7,098 bases of DNA from a bacterium (lineage in GTDB: Bacteria; Latescibacterota; UBA2968; UBA8231): positions 1 through 7,098 of the forward strand of contig JAQCJA010000242.1 in NCBI GenBank assembly GCA_027593305.1, written 5' to 3'. The notes beneath the pieces were generated by a model. That model ran no database searches. It was given only the letters and a program-made list of their open reading frames with translations, and was not told the origin of the DNA. Position numbers and translations under genes: made by a program. Positions 6,129-7,098 of the stretch are shown here, in pieces (positions within the stretch are counted from its first letter, which is position 1; each line of letters starts with the position of its first letter).

Positions 6129-7014
6129 TCAGGCGGCGTCCCGCAGGCGCCAGCGGGCCCTCTGGGCGCGGGCGCGGGACAGCAGGTCTCCGTGCAGCAG
6201 CAGGGCCTCCTGCTGCGCCAGGCAGTTCGGCGAGCGGATCGGTATCGCCGCGGTGCACGGCTCCAGGGTCCAGCCACTGCAAGGCCTCCGTCATGCCCGT
6301 GGCAGAGATTGGCATGCCCAGGTATTCAACGCAGCGGTAGAGTTCGTCCCGGGCTGAATCACGGTCGAGATACCACTCGTGGGCACTGACAAAAGAATCT
6401 GTCTGCTCCAGGAGGTCCAGCAGGACCTGGCTGTAGGCCGGCCACATCTGTAACGCCAACTCCTCGGCAGAGCCGCCAGATGAGCGCGCCAGGGCTGCCA
6501 GGTCGGTTCTGCGTGCCATGGAGCGGACCACGGCCGCTGGATGCCGGATGATGACCGTCGGGCGAATGCGGCGGAAGCCCAACTCCACGAGACTGCTCAA
6601 CCAGAAGGGGAACAGCAGCACACTGCGCGGGTCCTTCCATCCCCAGATGGGGCTGCGGCCGAACTGGTTGGCGACATAGTTGTCGATCACCCCCAGATTG
6701 TCGATCGAACGCTCAACCTTCTGACTGAGGGCAGGGATCCGCAGCAACTGCACGCCCGACCCGTACCCACTGACGTGGCATCCCATTGCATGCAGCAAAC
6801 GCATGTCTGCGTTATAGAAGAACTCATTCTCCCAGAACCATTTAGGATTATCAGCCTGTGGCTGCATGAGAGGTTCCCCGAGAGCCATTCCCAGCAGGTT
6901 CAGGGCTCGGGTGAACATCGACGTGCCGCTGCGGTGCATACCCAGAACCGGCACCACCGTCGCCTGTCCTCTGGGGACAGTGTGGGGGCCGGGGGGGCGT
7001 GACGGGGTGGTCAT
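6129..7014 (-). CDS. PAPS-dependent sulfotransferase, apparently frameshifted near its C-terminus
   Basis: This enzyme would move sulfate from PAPS to a carbohydrate or other hydroxyl or amine acceptor. The 5'-phosphosulfate loop is VLGMHRSGTSMFTRAL (23-38). WFWENEFFYNAD (59-70) and WGWKDPR (124-130) are typical of bacterial sulfotransferases in polysaccharide clusters. The 3'-phosphate motif is IIRHPAAVVRSMARR (155-169). The ATG at 7014 has AAGGA 8 nt upstream. As written, the frame stays open to 5785 (409 residues), but past residue 263 it becomes low-complexity Pro/Ala/Arg and then the antisense of the glycosyltransferase. Shifting +1 near 6222-6232 restores a coding-like tail (ELLAQQEALLLHGDLL, ending RARWRLRDAA) that stops at TGA 6131-6129. 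That gives 294 residues and leaves an 11-bp gap to the glycosyltransferase stop. A true mutation, an assembly error or programmed frameshifting could explain it. The catalytic motifs are all upstream and intact. Confidence 0.85.
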
Positions 7015-7098
7015 GGGCGCGTTCCTTCCGCTCGGGCGGGCGAGGGTATGTTCTGCAGCTGGATTTCGATGGCGGCACGTCGTTGGGCGGGCAGAGCC
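7011..7098 (-). CDS. C-terminal end of an unidentified upstream gene (enters from right edge)
   Basis: On the minus strand, one frame is open from the window edge to a TGA at 7013-7011 that overlaps the ATG of the sulfotransferase gene as ATGA. It encodes 28 residues including QRRAAIEIQLQNIPSP and ends AEGTRP. The same 4-bp junction joins the amidohydrolase and ilvD genes in this window. That, and the lack of any other space for a promoter, suggest a real upstream gene in the same operon as the sulfotransferase. The peptide is too short to assign a family. An alternative is that this is 5' untranslated DNA and the open frame is chance. Confidence 0.45.
   Translation of the reverse strand, partial: ALPAQRRAAIEIQLQNIPSPARAEGTRP

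Noticed and set aside
6114..6132. CTGAG-N9-CTCAG inverted repeat holding both convergent stop codons, as a bidirectional terminator
   Set aside because: The stem is only 5 bp with a 9-nt loop and no T-run on either side, so chance is the simpler explanation.
6851..7078. A 75-codon minus-strand frame overlapping the sulfotransferase start
   Set aside because: It is out of frame with the sulfotransferase's PAPS loop, is Pro/Arg-rich and shows no domain. The third frame, ending at 7011 with an ATGA junction, is a better candidate for the upstream gene.

Overview
The window is GC-rich, gene-dense bacterial chromosome. It holds no tRNA, rRNA, CRISPR array, insertion sequence or phage gene that I can see. 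Shine-Dalgarno sites and two good sigma70-type promoters point to a Gram-negative-like bacterium. The lineage cannot be fixed from the sequence alone. A free-standing GNAT protein, an unusual amidohydrolase, a DUF2231 protein and a PAPS-dependent sulfotransferase together would suit a planctomycete or other PVC-group organism, but a high-GC proteobacterium is also possible.

Left block (1-3113, minus strand): three genes lie end to end with overlapping junctions. The order of transcription is a metal-dependent amidohydrolase-fold protein, dihydroxy-acid dehydratase (IlvD), then the first 51 residues of an EamA/DMT-type transporter that runs off the left edge. Stop and start codons overlap as ATGA and TAGTG. 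One promoter with a 17-bp spacer sits upstream of the amidohydrolase. This looks like a single operon, and its company is not the usual isoleucine/valine biosynthesis set.

Middle block (3254-4883): a small DUF2231 membrane protein on the plus strand runs tail to tail into ribose-5-phosphate isomerase A (rpiA), and their 3' ends overlap by 20 bp. rpiA lies 18 bp behind a GNAT acetyltransferase in a two-gene operon driven by a near-consensus promoter (perfect TTGACA, 17-bp spacer, TATTCT).

Right block (4969-7098): a GT4-like glycosyltransferase (plus) and a sulfotransferase (minus) converge with 11 bp between their stop codons, once an apparent one-base frameshift near 6222-6232 in the sulfotransferase is allowed for. 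The sulfotransferase start overlaps, as ATGA, the end of a further minus-strand gene that enters from the right edge. Together these suggest the edge of a locus making a sulfated glycan or exopolysaccharide.

I found no clearly unprecedented system. The items most worth a second look are the frameshifted sulfotransferase tail, the translationally coupled amidohydrolase-IlvD-EamA operon, and a possibly leaderless promoter for the DUF2231 gene.
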